DNA from: Gyrodactylus bullatarudis
Taxonomy: Eukaryota > Platyhelminthes > Monogenea > Gyrodactylidea > Gyrodactylidae
NCBI GenBank assembly: GCA_012064415.1
Contig: SSNU01000047.1
Location: 305,811-369,810 of the forward strand
Reading direction: 5' to 3'
Length of the DNA stretch: 64,000 nt
Both the position numbers and the translations under genes were made by a program. Of the stretch, positions 1-12,331 are shown piece after piece; within the stretch, counting starts at the first letter, position 1, and every line of letters starts with the position of its first letter. The notes beneath the pieces were generated by a model. It made no database searches. It saw only the letters and a list, made by a program, of their open reading frames with translations, and was not told where the DNA came from.

Positions 1-2475
1 ATTTTAAACTCCATGTATTACCTAAAGTTGCTCGCAGAGAAACAAAAACCAAGCATCATCCTTATCACCGAATCATGGCTCAAACCTCGCCTCAAATCAG
101 AAGACATCGAAATTTCAAATTATTATATCATTCGTGCTGATCGTACTTTCTCTAAGGGAGGAGGAGTATTAGCCTACATATCAACTGATTTTTCTTGCAA
201 TCTAATTTCAGCCACCGACCGTCCAGAAATGCTAGTATTCAATATTTTCGAATCCAAACTGAATTTCAGTGCTTCTGTCATAATCATTTATAATCCTCCA
301 CCTGCCAACCGCGTATCTGAAACAAATATAGTTAATCATCTGCATTCGATCTCTCGGAATTTCCTCACCAATATCATCCTCTGTGGTGACTTTAATAAAC
401 CAACATACCTCCCAAACATGATTGACTTTGATTCTCCAATCTTTGAATTCGCCTCCTCAGCCAACCTGATCCAAAAGGCAGATCGCCCCTCTAGAAAATC
501 TACGTACTTGGACCTCCTCTTCACTAATATTACAGGACTTCAGTGCTGTCATTCTGCAAAGTACCCTACATCTGACCATCACCCCTTGTTTTTCACTATC
601 GGCACAGAGTCTAATTATTATCTCTCAGTCCCTACATCTAGTCACTTCATTCTCTCATTTTCGCCAACTCTACCTCTCATCCGCTGAATTCATTTTCAAA
701 AATGGCTTCAATACAGATTATTTCCATTTTCTCATTACCAAAGCAAGGAAAATTTCCAAAAACTCCAAAATAGCTTACCTTTCAATTTCTCAGCAGCTTT
801 TCGAAAAATCAATTATTGATGACTTCAATACCCAACCGTCGAAAGCTTGGAAGAAGCTCAAATATTTAGCAAACAAGTCTGAATCCGCTTCAAATCTATC
901 AACTACTTCTGCGGATTCCTTGAACAAATTTTTTCAATCAGTTTTCTCCACTCAGTTAGAAGTTAAATTCTTGTCAACAAATTCAGCGATTCCTCCTATC
1001 ATCTCGGCTGATATGCTAGTCGACCTACTCCTTGACACAAAATCAAAGAAACGTAAAGATACTTTCTTTAACTCAAATGAGCTCCTTCTCTCGTTACCAA
1101 CCTGTTTTTTGTGAATCTCGCCATTTTCATGACCCATGCCATTTCAATTAATCTTATTCCCTATGAATGGACTTGCATTAAAATAACACCAATACCCAAA
1201 ATATTTAATCCTCAAACTGATCCAGATTATCGACCTATCTCCAATCTACCTATATTTCTTAGCCTGGTCGACTCAATATCTCTCCACCTACTTTCGCCAC
1301 ATATCAGTATTGAATCCATGGATCCCTCACAGCACGGTTTCTTGAAGGGCCGCAGTACCTCTACCAATCTAGTCTTCTTCTTCAACAAAGTTGATGACCT
1401 GAGACATAGAAAATTTCCATCCATTGTTATTTTCCTTGACATCTCAAAAGCATTTGACAAGCTTCCATTCAATATTATCCAAAATTCCCTTAGGGACAAT
1501 GAATTCAACCCTTTTCTTATAAATTGGATTACAAATTTTCTTTCATCCAGATCCCAGGAAGTTCATTTCAATGGCCAAATCTCTAGTTCCACTAAAATCA
1601 CATTAGGAGTTCCCCAAGGCTCAAAAATTGGCCCACTGTTATTCAATCTAGTTTTCGCAACTATTAAACCATCTTCCCCAGACGTTTTTTACTATAAATA
1701 TGCTGATAATCTGAAAGATCTAATCCCAAATTTTTCTAATGAACTTATAGTTAAAGAGCTCAACCACCTGGAGACTTCTTTGCTTAAAATCGGACTATCA
1801 ATGAACCAAAATAAAAATTATGATTTTGAAGACCGCTAAACCCACAACCGAACTTAATCCTGTTTTTTCTCACTTGGTTGTTAATAAAATCAAAGACCTT
1901 GATTTAACCTATGATCAATCATTATCCATTAAATCACATGTGAGTGAGCTTTTGAAGACGCTGAGATACTCAACTTTCCTCATCACAAGATTCATTTCCT
2001 CCTCTGATCTCAAACTCAAGATGTATAAAAGTTTCATTTTATCAAAATTTGATTATTGTGCTTCCCTCATCCTCGGAATTACCATTGAATCCACAAAAAA
2101 GATAGAACAAATTCAATACCGATTTCTCACCTCCTGCTATGGACCACTAAGTTATAAACAATGTCTCAAATTATCATCTTTATACCCTATCTGGCTCAGG
2201 AGGCTCTCTAGCTCGCTGATTCTCTATAACACTTATAAGCCACAAGATGATTCTCCAACTTATAGTACCAGAAACTCCAGAAAATATTCAATTCTCCTTG
2301 GTAACATCCCCCCCCTCCAAGCCAGGTTTAAACTTGTACTTAAAAACATCCCCTGCACATCCATCAAATCCACATGTGCTTTCCTCCAAAGTCTCATTCC
2401 AGAGGATGAAGACCTGTTCAGAAATTATTTTGCTTAATTCTGTCTTTTTTTTAATAAAGATTCTTTTAATTTGAC
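1..2475 (+). mobile_element. Decayed non-LTR retrotransposon (APE endonuclease + RT)
   Basis: Degenerate LINE entering from the left edge. Bases 13-687 encode an apurinic-type endonuclease with the usual motif series: TESWL near the start, GDFN in the middle and SDHHPL near the end. Bases 1111-1839 encode a reverse transcriptase with DYRPISNL, LDISKAFDK and GVPQGS, followed by the LINE C-terminal region in another frame (1820-2437). The catalytic YADD/FADD box reads YADN, so one of the two metal-binding aspartates is lost. The frame is broken between about 687 and 1111 and again near 1820-1839. Gene order and motifs suggest the Jockey/CR1/L2 group, but the clade is inference. The element is very probably dead. 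No target-site duplication could be defined. Confidence 0.85.
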
Positions 2476-2779
2476 AAAACAGTTTTATTAAAGAAATCGA
2501 CTCGATTTAATCGAGGTACTGAATAACATTTTTTTATGTTTAAACTTCAATTAAGACGGCCATTTAGGAATTATTTTATCATTAACCAGGGCCTAATCTA
2601 AGAATTGTTAATTTTATAAACGTTTTAAATATCATATAAAAATAATTTCACTTGAATATGAGATTGATTGGATAAACTTTGTATTTCTTATTCAATAATT
2701 CTAAGAAATACTGCTTTCAAATAATAACAATTTTGTTTTTAACTCATTCACTAAAGTATTGCGAGGATTTCATTTAATT
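2476..2779. other. Intergenic, AT-rich
   Basis: About 300 bases between the LINE remnant and the aldo-keto reductase start. No open frame, RNA gene or clear repeat was seen. It must contain the aldo-keto reductase promoter and 5' leader. Confidence 0.5.
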
Positions 2780-3750
2780 ATGATCAAGACACTAACTCTC
2801 AATAATGGAATTGAAATGCCTATATTCGGTCTAGGAACTTGGCTTGTGAGTAATAATATACTAACAAAATTTAGTCAGTTAAAAACCAAGCTAAAGAAGC
2901 AATAATTTCAGCTGTGGAATGTGGATATCGTTTAATTGATAACGCGCATGTTTATCAGAATGAAGAAGAAATAGGAGAAGCTCTCAAGTATTTATTTGAA
3001 AACAATATCGTGAAACGCGAAGATTTATTCATAGTTACTAAACTTTGGAATTCTCATCATGATCCTGAGCATTCGTTCGAACGATGCCAGAAGACCCTTG
3101 AAAAGTTACAACTCGACTATGTTGACCTTTATCTAGTCCATTGGCCTGTTGGTTATAAATATGATGGTGACAATTTGACTCCTGTTAAAGAGGATGGAAC
3201 TAGAAATTTCCATGACTATGGTCTTGAAAAAGTCTGGGCTGGAATGGAAAAAATTTACGAGAATAACCTAGCCAAATCCATCGGTGTTTCTAACTTTAAC
3301 ATTAGTCAGATTGATCTTGTATTCGGAAGTGCTAGAATCAAGCCAGCTGTGAATCAAATTGAAGTCGGGCCAAGTTTCCCAAATATCGAGCTAATTAGGC
3401 ACTGTCAAGAAATGGGTGTCCAGATTATGTCATACTCTCCTTTAGGCAATCCTGGTAATTCTAGCAAAAATGTCGAGAAAAATATCCTTGAATACGATCA
3501 TATTAAAAATTTGGCTCAAAAATACAACAAGACACCTGCTCAAATATGCATACGTTTTTGTTTAGATTTGAAAACAAATTGCATCCCCAAGTCTGTTACC
3601 AAAGAACGGATCAAGTCGAATATGGAGGTTTTTGACTTTAGTCTGACTAAAGAAGAAATTGATGAAATAATTGAAAAAAGTCCAAACTTTCGTACATGCA
3701 ATCCAAAGGAACTCATGGGTGGATCTAAAGAATTTCCGTTCTTCGATTGA
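2780..3750 (+). CDS. Aldo-keto reductase
   Basis: NAD(P)H-dependent carbonyl reductase of the aldo-keto reductase superfamily, a cytosolic (beta/alpha)8 barrel enzyme. Two exons, 2780-2845 and 2875-3750, joined across a 29-nt intron (GTGAGT...TTTAG with an internal CTAAC). Together they give 313 residues, the normal family length. The N-terminal exon supplies the conserved LNNGIEMPIFGLGTW strand. The catalytic tetrad is complete: Asp44 and Tyr49 (in LIDNAHVYQNE), Lys78 (VTKLW) and His111 (YLVHWP). IPKSVTKERI near the C terminus fits the cofactor 2'-phosphate site. It is probably an active enzyme; the substrate cannot be told from sequence. Its 3' end converges on the IF3-like gene. Without the micro-intron the first strand of the barrel would be lost, which is why I chose the upstream ATG. 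Confidence 0.92.
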
Positions 3751-3926
3751 TCTCATTTTTCGGTTGCAGTGATCATTCAAGTGGTCTTTCAATCAGAAAT
3801 ATTGTCTACGGTCCAATAAATATTTGATTTATAGAAAAATGAGTTTTTTATAATTAATCATTCTAGTGTTGTTGTAATATGACGAGTCTGTTACTCAATA
3901 AATTACACAATGTTCGAATAAATTAT

Positions 3927-4463
3927 CTACTTGGAAATTGGCTTTATTAAAAATATCTTCTTATTAATTTTATCAAGAGAAATCTCTGCATTTTTAATTG
4001 ATTGCAGATGCTCTTGGATATCTGGTCCTTCGTTACGGTTTGACTTGGTTGATAAAAGCTCTACTTTAACTGATAGATCTTTGTCTACAAACTTTTGTAT
4101 TTGATTCATTTTGAGTAATAACATATTATGGTCTATCTTATTTTTGATCTTGATCATCTTTACTTTTGTAATATTATCAGGTAAATTTTCTAAAATAAAT
4201 AAAAGATAAACAAGACTTACTAGAAGAGAATTTGAGAACATTGGAAAAATTACTGACAAGATGTGAGCGTAACATGCTCGAATTCTGAATATGAGATAAC
4301 CACCTTTAACCAAAAATTTTAAAGTTGTTACTAGGTTAAACAAAGGCAGGATGGAATTTTGTAAATTTCTTCTTGAGAAAAATCTACAATCAAATTTAAA
4401 TCCTTTTAGACTTATGTTTTTTAAATATAGAAAATGATAAATACTCCAAGTGAAAAGCATCAC
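3927..4463 (-). CDS. Mitochondrial translation initiation factor IF-3-like
   Basis: Predicted three-exon gene on the minus strand: 4463-4332, 4284-4221, 4189-3927 (introns 47 and 31 nt, both GT-AG, phases consistent), 152 residues. The C-terminal half resembles the IF3 C-terminal domain, which binds the small ribosomal subunit: a MIKIKNKIDHNMLLLKMNQ segment, then KFVDKDLSVKVELL, then an acidic/amphipathic helix and a terminal basic KIFLIKPISK strand. The N terminus has aromatic and basic residues (FSRRNLQNS), as in a mitochondrial presequence. The IF3 N-domain is missing or very reduced. The chosen ATG lies inside the first codons of the divergent kinase gene, so the two coding starts overlap antisense by 30 bases. 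A later start is possible. The assignment rests on pattern similarity only. Confidence 0.55.
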   Translation of the reverse strand: MMLFTWSIYHFLYLKNISLKGFKFDCRFFSRRNLQNSILPLFNLVTTLKFLVKGGYLIFRIRACYAHILSVIFPMFSNSLLVSLVYLLFILENLPDNITKVKMIKIKNKIDHNMLLLKMNQIQKFVDKDLSVKVELLSTKSNRNEGPDIQEHLQSIKNAEISLDKINKKIFLIKPISK

Positions 4464-6714
4464 CCTCCTGAATTCGTCAGTAACAACTATTTAAAGATAA
4501 ATCAACTTGGAAAGGGTGCATATGGATCTGTTTTCAAAGGTATAGGTCCTAACAATGAGCATGTTGCATTGAAAGAAATTGTTATTCAAGATCATTCTGA
4601 GGGAATCCCTCTAAGTACTCTAAGAGAAATTTCTGTCCTCAAGTCTCTACAACGTAACCAATGTGATTTCCTTATAAAAATGTATGATGTAACAATGTCT
4701 CGCAAAGATTCATATTTTACAATTTACATTGTTTTCGAATATGTAGAATATGATCTTTTCAAATATTTGCATCTTCACAATCATCAAGGCCTACCAATTG
4801 AACAAGTTCGAAATTTATCCTTCCAAATGGTTAAAGGAGTCGAGTTTCTTCATTCTCATCGTATCATTCATAGAGATTTAAAACCTGCTAATATTCTGAT
4901 TGACAAAACAGGCAAGAAATTAAAGATCACTGATTTTGGATTATCTCGTATTGTTGGGTGGTCATGCCCATTATCTCCTGAAGTTGTCACTCTCTGGTAC
5001 AGATCTCCTGAAGTTATTCTTAGGACTTCTTACATGACACCTTGTGATATTTGGTCTATTGGATGTATAATCATTGAAATGATCAATGGATTGCCTCTAT
5101 TCAAGGGAGACAATGATGTTGATTTATTATTTAAAATTGTGTCCTACATTGGTTGTCCCTCAGAGGAAGATTGGCCATCTGGCGCGTTGATTCCTAGAGA
5201 ACAATTTTTGTCATATAGAAGAAACGCTCCAATTTCACTTTACCTCAAGTTTGTTGACAAGAATCTTGTTGATCTTTTGAATAAGTATTTGGAGTTTAAT
5301 CCAAACAAGAGAATCACAACTACAGCCTCGTTACAATTTCCCTTTTTCAATCAGCCTATAAAGAATGCCTATACTCTTTGTGCCAGAACCATGTCTAGTG
5401 ATTATGCTTCTTCAGTTAGTCAATCTGCTAATAGACCAAGAAGATCCCTTAGAACAACCGTTAGTCAGAATAAAGATGTAATCACTTCTCGAACTTCAAT
5501 GCCGTGTAAGTTTTATAATTCATTTTCCATTGTACCATTGATTTTAATATTTACAATAATTTCAAGTGAGACCGTTACAAGAAAATCATGATGTCAATCT
5601 ACCCAGAGTTCCTATTCAGGCTCCAATTTATGAGCACGATGAAAACCTGGAGACAGATAAGAAAACAGAAGTTAAAAGAAGAACCCTTCGACGGAAAACT
5701 TTTATGGGCTTTGAAAGAGTTAGTGAAAATTTTGTAAAAAATTTTAAATTGTTAAAACCAAAATATAAAAAAACAGAGGCCTCTTGTCTCCCATACAGCC
5801 ATGTGGCCAGACTCATCAGAAAATCCCCAGTTAACAAGTAGTCCCTATTCGAACAAAGAAAATGCTGGAATCTCTCCAAAGAGGGATCTTGAAGAACCTA
5901 CTGAAATCGTTTGCAGTCCTATGAAAATGACAAAGAAAGAATTTGATAAGCAAACTGTTGCTTCTGATTCCAAGGAAAATTCCCCCTTGTCTGAGTTTGT
6001 TAAATTATTTCTTTTGCTATGCTTTTATTTATCTTTTTCTCTCTTAGCAATATCAAAACCGAGAAAATTATCTCAGAATTAGAATCAGTCAAACAGAGAC
6101 TAAAGAGTAATCTCACTTCTCCTCGGTTCCTTTTTAGTCCTAGAACAACAAGCACTAAAAGTTGTGAGTCAGGCTCAATTTGGCATTGTTTTTTATTTAT
6201 TAATTTTTATAAATAACCCTATGTCTTGATATTTGCCTTGTAGAATTTAGAGAAAATTGCATTATTAAAAAATTCTCAAATTTTTAAAATGTTTACAGCA
6301 AATTTATGGCTTGATTGGCGTGAACAAAAGTCTATTATAACAGATACAAATACAGAATGTCCATCTTCTGGTGACACTCGCTTGTCCTTGGGAGATGAAA
6401 CTGCACCTGTTCATAATAATGAAAACACAAGTTCAATAACTAATAACTTTAATTTTACAGTAAGTTCTTAAAAAAAATAAACCACATACCTACTCTAAAG
6501 TAAATTCATTAACATCAACCAGATCAATCATGAAAGTCTTGCTTCAGACGAAAAGGACAAAAAGACACAACCTATTCCTAGACGATCGACTAGGCTTTCT
6601 CAGAAGCATCCTGTATCCTCATATTCCTCTCAGACAAGCACAAGCAGTTCTGCTACTACTCAGCCTAGAAAGTCTATCAGGAAACCCAAGACTAGCTTGT
6701 TACGACAAAGTTGA
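4434..6714 (+). CDS. CDK4/6-type kinase with long C-terminal extension
   Basis: Exon 1 (4434-5505) encodes a complete cyclin-dependent kinase: GKGAYG loop, Lys47, the cyclin-binding helix PLSTLRE (CDK4/6 type of the PSTAIRE helix), HRDLKPAN (Asp148), DFG (Asp167), VVTLWYRSPE, and GCPSEEDWP typical of CDK4/6. The T-loop threonine of CDK4/6 is Ser181 (PLSPE) here. There is no stop after the kinase. Good splice sites continue the frame: exons 5567-5733, 5777-5994, 6048-6160, 6251-6459, 6523-6714; introns 61, 43, 53, about 90 and 63 nt. The result is 656 residues, about 330 of them tail. The tail has a KEN box (near 440), several SP sites and a basic RRSTRLSQK end. The fourth intron's donor (GTTGTG) is weak. 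If unspliced, the kinase would end at 5591. The tail could instead be a separate gene. An AATAAA lies near 6840. Confidence 0.8.
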
Positions 6715-6858
6715 CCAATCTCTCTCTACTCCCTTCAGTATTAATAGGTATTGAATAATAATAATAGGTGTCCTTTCCTTTTTCTTGGGATCTTGTTGCA
6801 TTTATATTTTGATCAATATATGCTTGATAATATTGAAAAAAATAAACTAATTTTTATA

Positions 6859-8470
6859 CTAAAATAGACTCCATTGAATTTCAAAGAATAAAATAACGAC
6901 TCCATTCCGTAAAAAATTAAATATGGGTAAAATTCCAATCAGAGATGTCTGAAAAAAAGGTTGCACAAATTCCTTAATGAATTTACTCGAATCAGCAAAG
7001 TTCATCTCGCTATTTGGTAGTTGCATTCTCTTCTCTTTCGAGTGAAACTTGCTCATAGATCGATGTGAAATGTAAAACAAACAAATACATCTTAAATAAG
7101 CAAAGACTATTTGCAAAATCAGTTCAATACTTTAGTTACTAAAGTTTAGTATGCTGAACTAATACAAGTCTATATCAAAGTTGATAACAAAGTAAATCAA
7201 AATAGGTTTTGTAATGAAAATCCAAACCTGCAGACTATATTTCAATGAATTCTATAATCGAAAAAATATTCCGATACACGTTTAAGAGAATGCCCATTTT
7301 TCCTATCATCTCTCATGGGCATTCAAAGAACAAAAAATTTCAGTTCAATGATCCCTGGGTGAGGATTCGAAAACAAAAAGAATTTTCCCAGGTAGAAAGG
7401 CTTAGAACTCATAAGATGAAGTTGAAAAATTAATTCCACACCCTACTTAAGAGTACACAAACATTGGCTGTATTCTGGAAAATATTACGACTGATGCCGA
7501 GAGTAATCCTTTTTAATCGATTGTCATTTTTAAAATCCTCTTTGAGTCTATAAATACCATATTCAATTTAATTGCAGTACAGTGCTCACACTAAAACAGA
7601 TGTTTCTTTAAAATCATTTTCTTCAATGGGTCATTTAACCCTTATATTGGAATTTGTAGAAATTTATTGATTCTTCTTTTATGTTCTTTTTTTATAATTG
7701 TTTATAATATGTATATTTTGAATTATTCTTTAACTGAAATTATTTGAAAGATTTCACAAGTGTTCCTTCTGAGTGAACTCAAGGAGGTCTTGAGAGGTTT
7801 CATGATATTTATATTTTCATCGGATTTAATTTGCACAATTGATAAATTGTCAATCGATTTAGGTTTCAATTTGAGCTCAAACTTAATTTGTTAGCTTGCG
7901 ACTAGTTTTCACGTTAGCTTAAAATTTCCCGAAATCTTTCATTAAAAATCGTATAATAAACTTTAAAATTCTAACCCCTAGAAGCCTATGAAATATTAAC
8001 AAGTCTATATAAGATAAAATAGGAGGTAGGTTATTGAATTGTTTTACAAAGAATAGGTCCGCTTTTCTCTTGATTCAATACGATAACCCATGTTTTTCTT
8101 TAACCCCTTTAAACACAGTTATATAAGTGTGGTGAACCGTTCACCGTGAAGGATCTCAATACAAGAAAGTAAAGTCCTCTCAAAAATATGGATTCTCAAC
8201 AAATCTCAATAACTTTTTCGATTAATAAAATAAATGCAGAGTTTCTTCGGTATTGAGAAGAGTAATACTTTTTTATCATTATTATTTAGGTCGGGGTTGA
8301 TTTAATTTACCAGGAAATGATTAGATAGAGATCTCTAACTTTATTACGTGTAAGAGTCAAACTTTTAGGATTTGAGTTATTGAGAAATTTCTGAGTTAGA
8401 TTCTAAACTTATTTGGAAGGCTAGAGAACAACAAGCGAGAGTGATAAACGTTATGCAGCTACTTTCGATG
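6859..8470. other. Intergenic, no gene recognised
   Basis: AT-rich DNA after the kinase tail. Short open frames at 6859-7116 and 7245-7433 show no recognisable motif and are treated as chance. No RNA gene seen. Confidence 0.5.
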
Positions 8471-8475
8471 AATTT

Positions 8476-8885
8476 GCGAACTCATGATCTTTACAAAAAA
8501 CCTCATTTTTTCATCAAGGAATCGAAATTTTTGAAAGAATTTTTGGTAGCTGATACAAAATATACACTTACTGATTTTAGAAAAAAATTTTTTTTTTGGA
8601 AAAGAAGAATAAGAGTAGTTATTTTCTTTGTCCAATGATGATCCTGGAAAATTACGTTTGATTCCTCTCAGACCTTGAAATCAACAACTCAAAGTTTAAA
8701 AAAATTAAAAAATCGCGCCTTCTTGAATTTTAAAATGTCTCTAAAATTTTCCAAAAAAAAAACATTTTTCAAAATTTTTTTCTAAAATCAGTTAAAATGT
8801 ACATTTTGAATCAGTTACCAAAAAATCTTTCAAAATTTTTGATTCCTTGATGAAAAAATATGATTTTTTTAAAATCATGAACTTG
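8476..8885. repeat. Foldback element, family A
   Basis: The stretch at 8476-8585 (containing TTTTTTCATCAAGGAATCGA) is repeated in inverted form at about 8785-8885 (TCCTTGATGAAAAAATA), leaving a loop of about 200 bases. It is a diverged relative of the larger foldback at 14.9-15.6 kb. No coding capacity is apparent; it is probably a non-autonomous DNA element. Confidence 0.55.
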
Positions 8886-8990
8886 TTACTAGTAACAAGT
8901 TTAACTGATAATAACTAATTTTTTGACTTTCAGAATTTAGAAAGAAAATTCACTCAGTTTATTCATAACACCCATAGGATTTTTTCAGAA

Positions 8991-9544
8991 GTGTTAAACA
9001 TCAATAGAACCTTCAAATATAATAAATTTCTTTATCTTGTGACGTATCCAATGAGACATACAATAGATCAGGAAATAGTCACAGGCCATATAGAGAACCA
9101 AGCCAAGATGATTTTGCAAACCAAAAGGACATCCAATGTTGGAGAAAATGTTTTAGTGAAAGTACCGGAGTTTAATCGATCAAAACTCGATTTCAAAAAT
9201 TATTGTGTGTAATACTTGAAGTTAGAGAAAATTTCTACAAGGTCGGAACTAAGACAGGAATAATTGAAGGGTTTTATTCAGCAAATCAACTGACTAGGGT
9301 CGATGAAAATTTCTTGTCAATCGCGGAAGTTCCTGCACTTATTTATTCAGTACGAAGAATGACAAGTCTCCATTCATTTGTAAATGACCAAGGCTTCTTC
9401 AAGTGTGACTGCAAAACGAAATGTGCTACATTAAAATGTAAATGCAGAAAAAAAGGCCGTTTGTGCAATTCAAGGTGTCACAGCAGTCTTTCTTGTACGA
9501 ATGAATACATTTTTATGATACAGATGTATTTGATTACTTTTTAA
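8991..9544 (+). pseudogene. KRBA2-type integrase gene, C-terminal fragment
   Basis: Two overlapping frames (8991-9212 and 9203-9544) together encode the region that follows the integrase core in the transposon-derived proteins annotated as KRAB-A domain-containing protein 2-like in many invertebrates. Visible are VLVKVPEFNRSKLDF, then VREN-FYKVGTKTG and the Cys-rich tail CDCKTKCATLKCKCRKK ending in CNSRCHSSLSC. The catalytic integrase core is not present in the window. A one-base slip in a run of A near 9200 breaks the frame, so this is a dead copy. The family assignment comes from the motif order as I know it; no search was done. Confidence 0.6.
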
Positions 9545-9699
9545 ACAAAAAACAAACTATAAATAGGAGAAAGACTCGAAGGATTATTTTGAAAAATTTA
9601 CTAGATTCCAAAGATTTGGTAAAAGTTTAGATTATTAATAAATGTTTATAAACTAATTAGTTAATAAATTTCGTATGGATTGAAAATGAATATGAAGTT

Positions 9700-10004
9700 T
9701 GAGGTTATAATTCTAGATAATATCACACAGGTATAGTTTTTATTTCTACCGGTATTAAATTTTGTAAAGCTTTTAGGGTTCTATTGATGTGTGTAAAGAT
9801 TAGCTGTTTACGTAATACGTAAATAGTAGCCTGGTTGCAAAATTACAATGTACATGTCTGTCCACAATCCCATGCATCAAACGAATGCTTAATATGTGAT
9901 TGCTGAATTAGATGTCGTTAATAAACTATAAAAGGTCCAAGGATAGTGCGGTCAGGCAGAGATCTTCTCTTAGTGTTCATAGTCTAGAATAAATATTTCT
10001 TACT
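9700..10004 (+). promoter_or_regulatory. Possible LTR/promoter of the Gypsy-like element
   Basis: Upstream of the gag-like start are CTATAAAAGG near 9928 and AATAAATATT near 9989, the TATA-to-polyA spacing expected of an LTR R region. No matching right LTR, target duplication or primer-binding site was found, so the boundaries are uncertain. Confidence 0.3.
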
Positions 10005-12331
10005 ATGATCGAGTCTTCTCTTACTAGTCCAGATAGACTGAGTTACTTGGAGGATACGATTCCGCAAGGATCGGTTCTGATAGCTACTGCAGACGAAGTC
10101 TCAGAAGCAAGCACCTCAGCAGTCAAAGACTCTGGAAAGACCTTCGATTCTACACATGGTGACCACGCAACAATATCTCAGTCAACTTTGGACAACGCAC
10201 CCATTCTATTAGACAATGTCGAGGAATGGTTGGAGTTGACGGAGGATTTCTGGGTGTTAAGAGGCATCAATAGCGATAAAGTTCGCAAGCATCTGCTAAA
10301 AGCAGCAATCTATAAAAGCAAGAACAGTTCCAAGGCTATCTTGAAAGACATTCTGTCGCAAGCTCTAGCCGATAATGCCACTGCAATTGCCATACTTGAA
10401 CGCATCAGGTCAAAGACCAGAATAGATGAGTCAAAGAGATTCGAAGAGATAATTGAAATGGCTGGCACAATTCAAAGTCCCCAGAGTCAGTATCTTAAAA
10501 TTAATGAATTCCTCAAGGAGGAAATAATGGTGAAATCTACTTGGTTACGAGTACTTGACAAAAGTCTATATGCCTACATCATGTCCTTTATCAAAGATAA
10601 GCCTATCCAAGACTTGGTAGAACTAGCAGAGAAAAAATTTCATCTAAGACCAGACCATCAAAAAAAAATGTATAACGTTCAAAGCCAATGGCAAAGAACA
10701 TGTGTTGTGTCCGATTCATTACAAGTTTGGCAAAGAAGCTAGATTCTGTGCATCTCCAATGGAATGCGAAATGAAAGAAAAGACACATAACCAACAAAAG
10801 GTAGGTTTAAATGATAGAATTGGCATAATATGTCAAGCAACAAATATAAAATTCCTTATTGACTGGTGCTTCTATTTCATTAATAGACCAACCAACCTCC
10901 AAAATGGTGGACCAAAGAGGCTCAATAACAGGAATAGGTGGAATGACCATCAACGCATTCGGAAATAAAATTTTCGAAATAAATAATATCTTATTCAAAC
11001 AAAAATTTGTTCTTGCTAATAGTAAGGTCAACTGTTTAGGAATAGATTTCCTTAAAAGAAATAATTTATTACTCGATTCTGTTAACATGAAACTTTTCAA
11101 TAATCACTGTTCAATACAATGTATTGACTATGATGAAAGTTATGATTGCTATGCAATTAATAAAGAAACAAAGCCAATAATTAACGAAAAGGAGAACAAT
11201 GTTCACCAATTTGTTAATGGCATAGAACACCACATTGTAACCAATGGGTATCCCTGTCATGCTAAAGCAAGGAAGCTTAATCCTGAAACAGAAATAATTG
11301 TCAAAGCTCAAATCAATGATTTGATTGAAAAAGGCATTTTGGAGCAATCCGATTCACCTTGGGCAAGTCCCATAACAGTTGTAAGAAAAAATGGAAAAAT
11401 AAGGATTTGTGGAGACTATAGAGCTCTTAACAAAATAACTGTTAAAAACAGGTATCCTATTCCAAATATTCAAGATATAACAGTCAAGTTTAGCAACAAA
11501 AAGTTCTTTACGAAAATCGACTGTCAACATGCATATCATCAAATTAAGGTTGCAGAAAAAGATAAGGACAAAACGTCCATCATTACACCTTTTGGATCTT
11601 TTAGATACATAGGTATGCCTTTTGGTCTTTGCAATGCAAGCGCCACTTGGAAAATGTTCATAGACAAAGTCTTGAACGAAGTCGACTATGCAATAGCATA
11701 TGTAGATGACATCCTAATTGCAAGTGACTCTTGGGATGAGCATATAGAACACGTTAAAAACGTGAAAGAATTGTTAAAAAAGAACAATGTTCAAATTAAC
11801 GAAGAGAAATGTGAGATAGGAAAACAAAAAATTTTGTTTCTTGGTCACATGATAAGTCAGGAAGGAATAGAGCCAGAGACTGAAAAAGTCGAAGCCATTC
11901 AAAAATTTCCTGAACCAAAAACTAAAAAACAATTGCAAAGTTTTCTTGGACTTGTCAATTTTTACAGACAGTTCATAGAAGGTGCTGTAAAAGAGGAAAG
12001 AATCCTCAGATCCATAATAAATGGAATTAAGCAAAAAGATGCTAAAATAGTCTTCAAAGAAGAACAAGTTGAAGCATTTAAAAGATTTAAAGAGAAAATT
12101 GCAAAGCAAGTAACCTTAAAATATCCAGACCCAAGATATACACTAGAGATATGCGCTGATGCTTCTTTAGAAGGTATCGGGGCTGTGATACAGCAAGAAA
12201 CGCCAGAAGGCAAAAGACCTATTGCGTTTTTCTCAAGAAATTATCTGAACAACAGAGAAAACAACCCATCTGTAATCTTGAATTATTGGCAATGGCCGAA
12301 GCATGCAAAAAATTTTGAAAAGAGATTCTGA
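10005..12331 (+). mobile_element. Broken Gypsy-like LTR retrotransposon (gag-PR-RT-RNaseH)
   Basis: Frame 10005-10742 encodes a gag-like protein (coiled helical region, then CPIHYKFGKEARFC in the next frame, a zinc-binding motif seen in CsRn1/Mag-type elements). The next segment has a retropepsin core (FLID...TGASISL) split by a one-base frameshift near 10860. Reverse transcriptase follows, with CGDYRALNKIT, FGLCNASATWKMF, AYVDDILIAS and FLGLVNFYRQF, and the start of RNase H (CADASLEGIGAVIQQ). Near 12275 another frameshift occurs and the element stops abruptly at 12331 against the inverted repeat, so RNase H is incomplete and integrase and the right LTR are absent. It is inactive. Clade assignment is inference. 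Confidence 0.85.

Noticed and set aside
5566..6471. Independent small genes after the kinase
   Set aside because: Splice sites in consistent phase connect all pieces; kept as a kinase extension, with a separate gene noted as an alternative.
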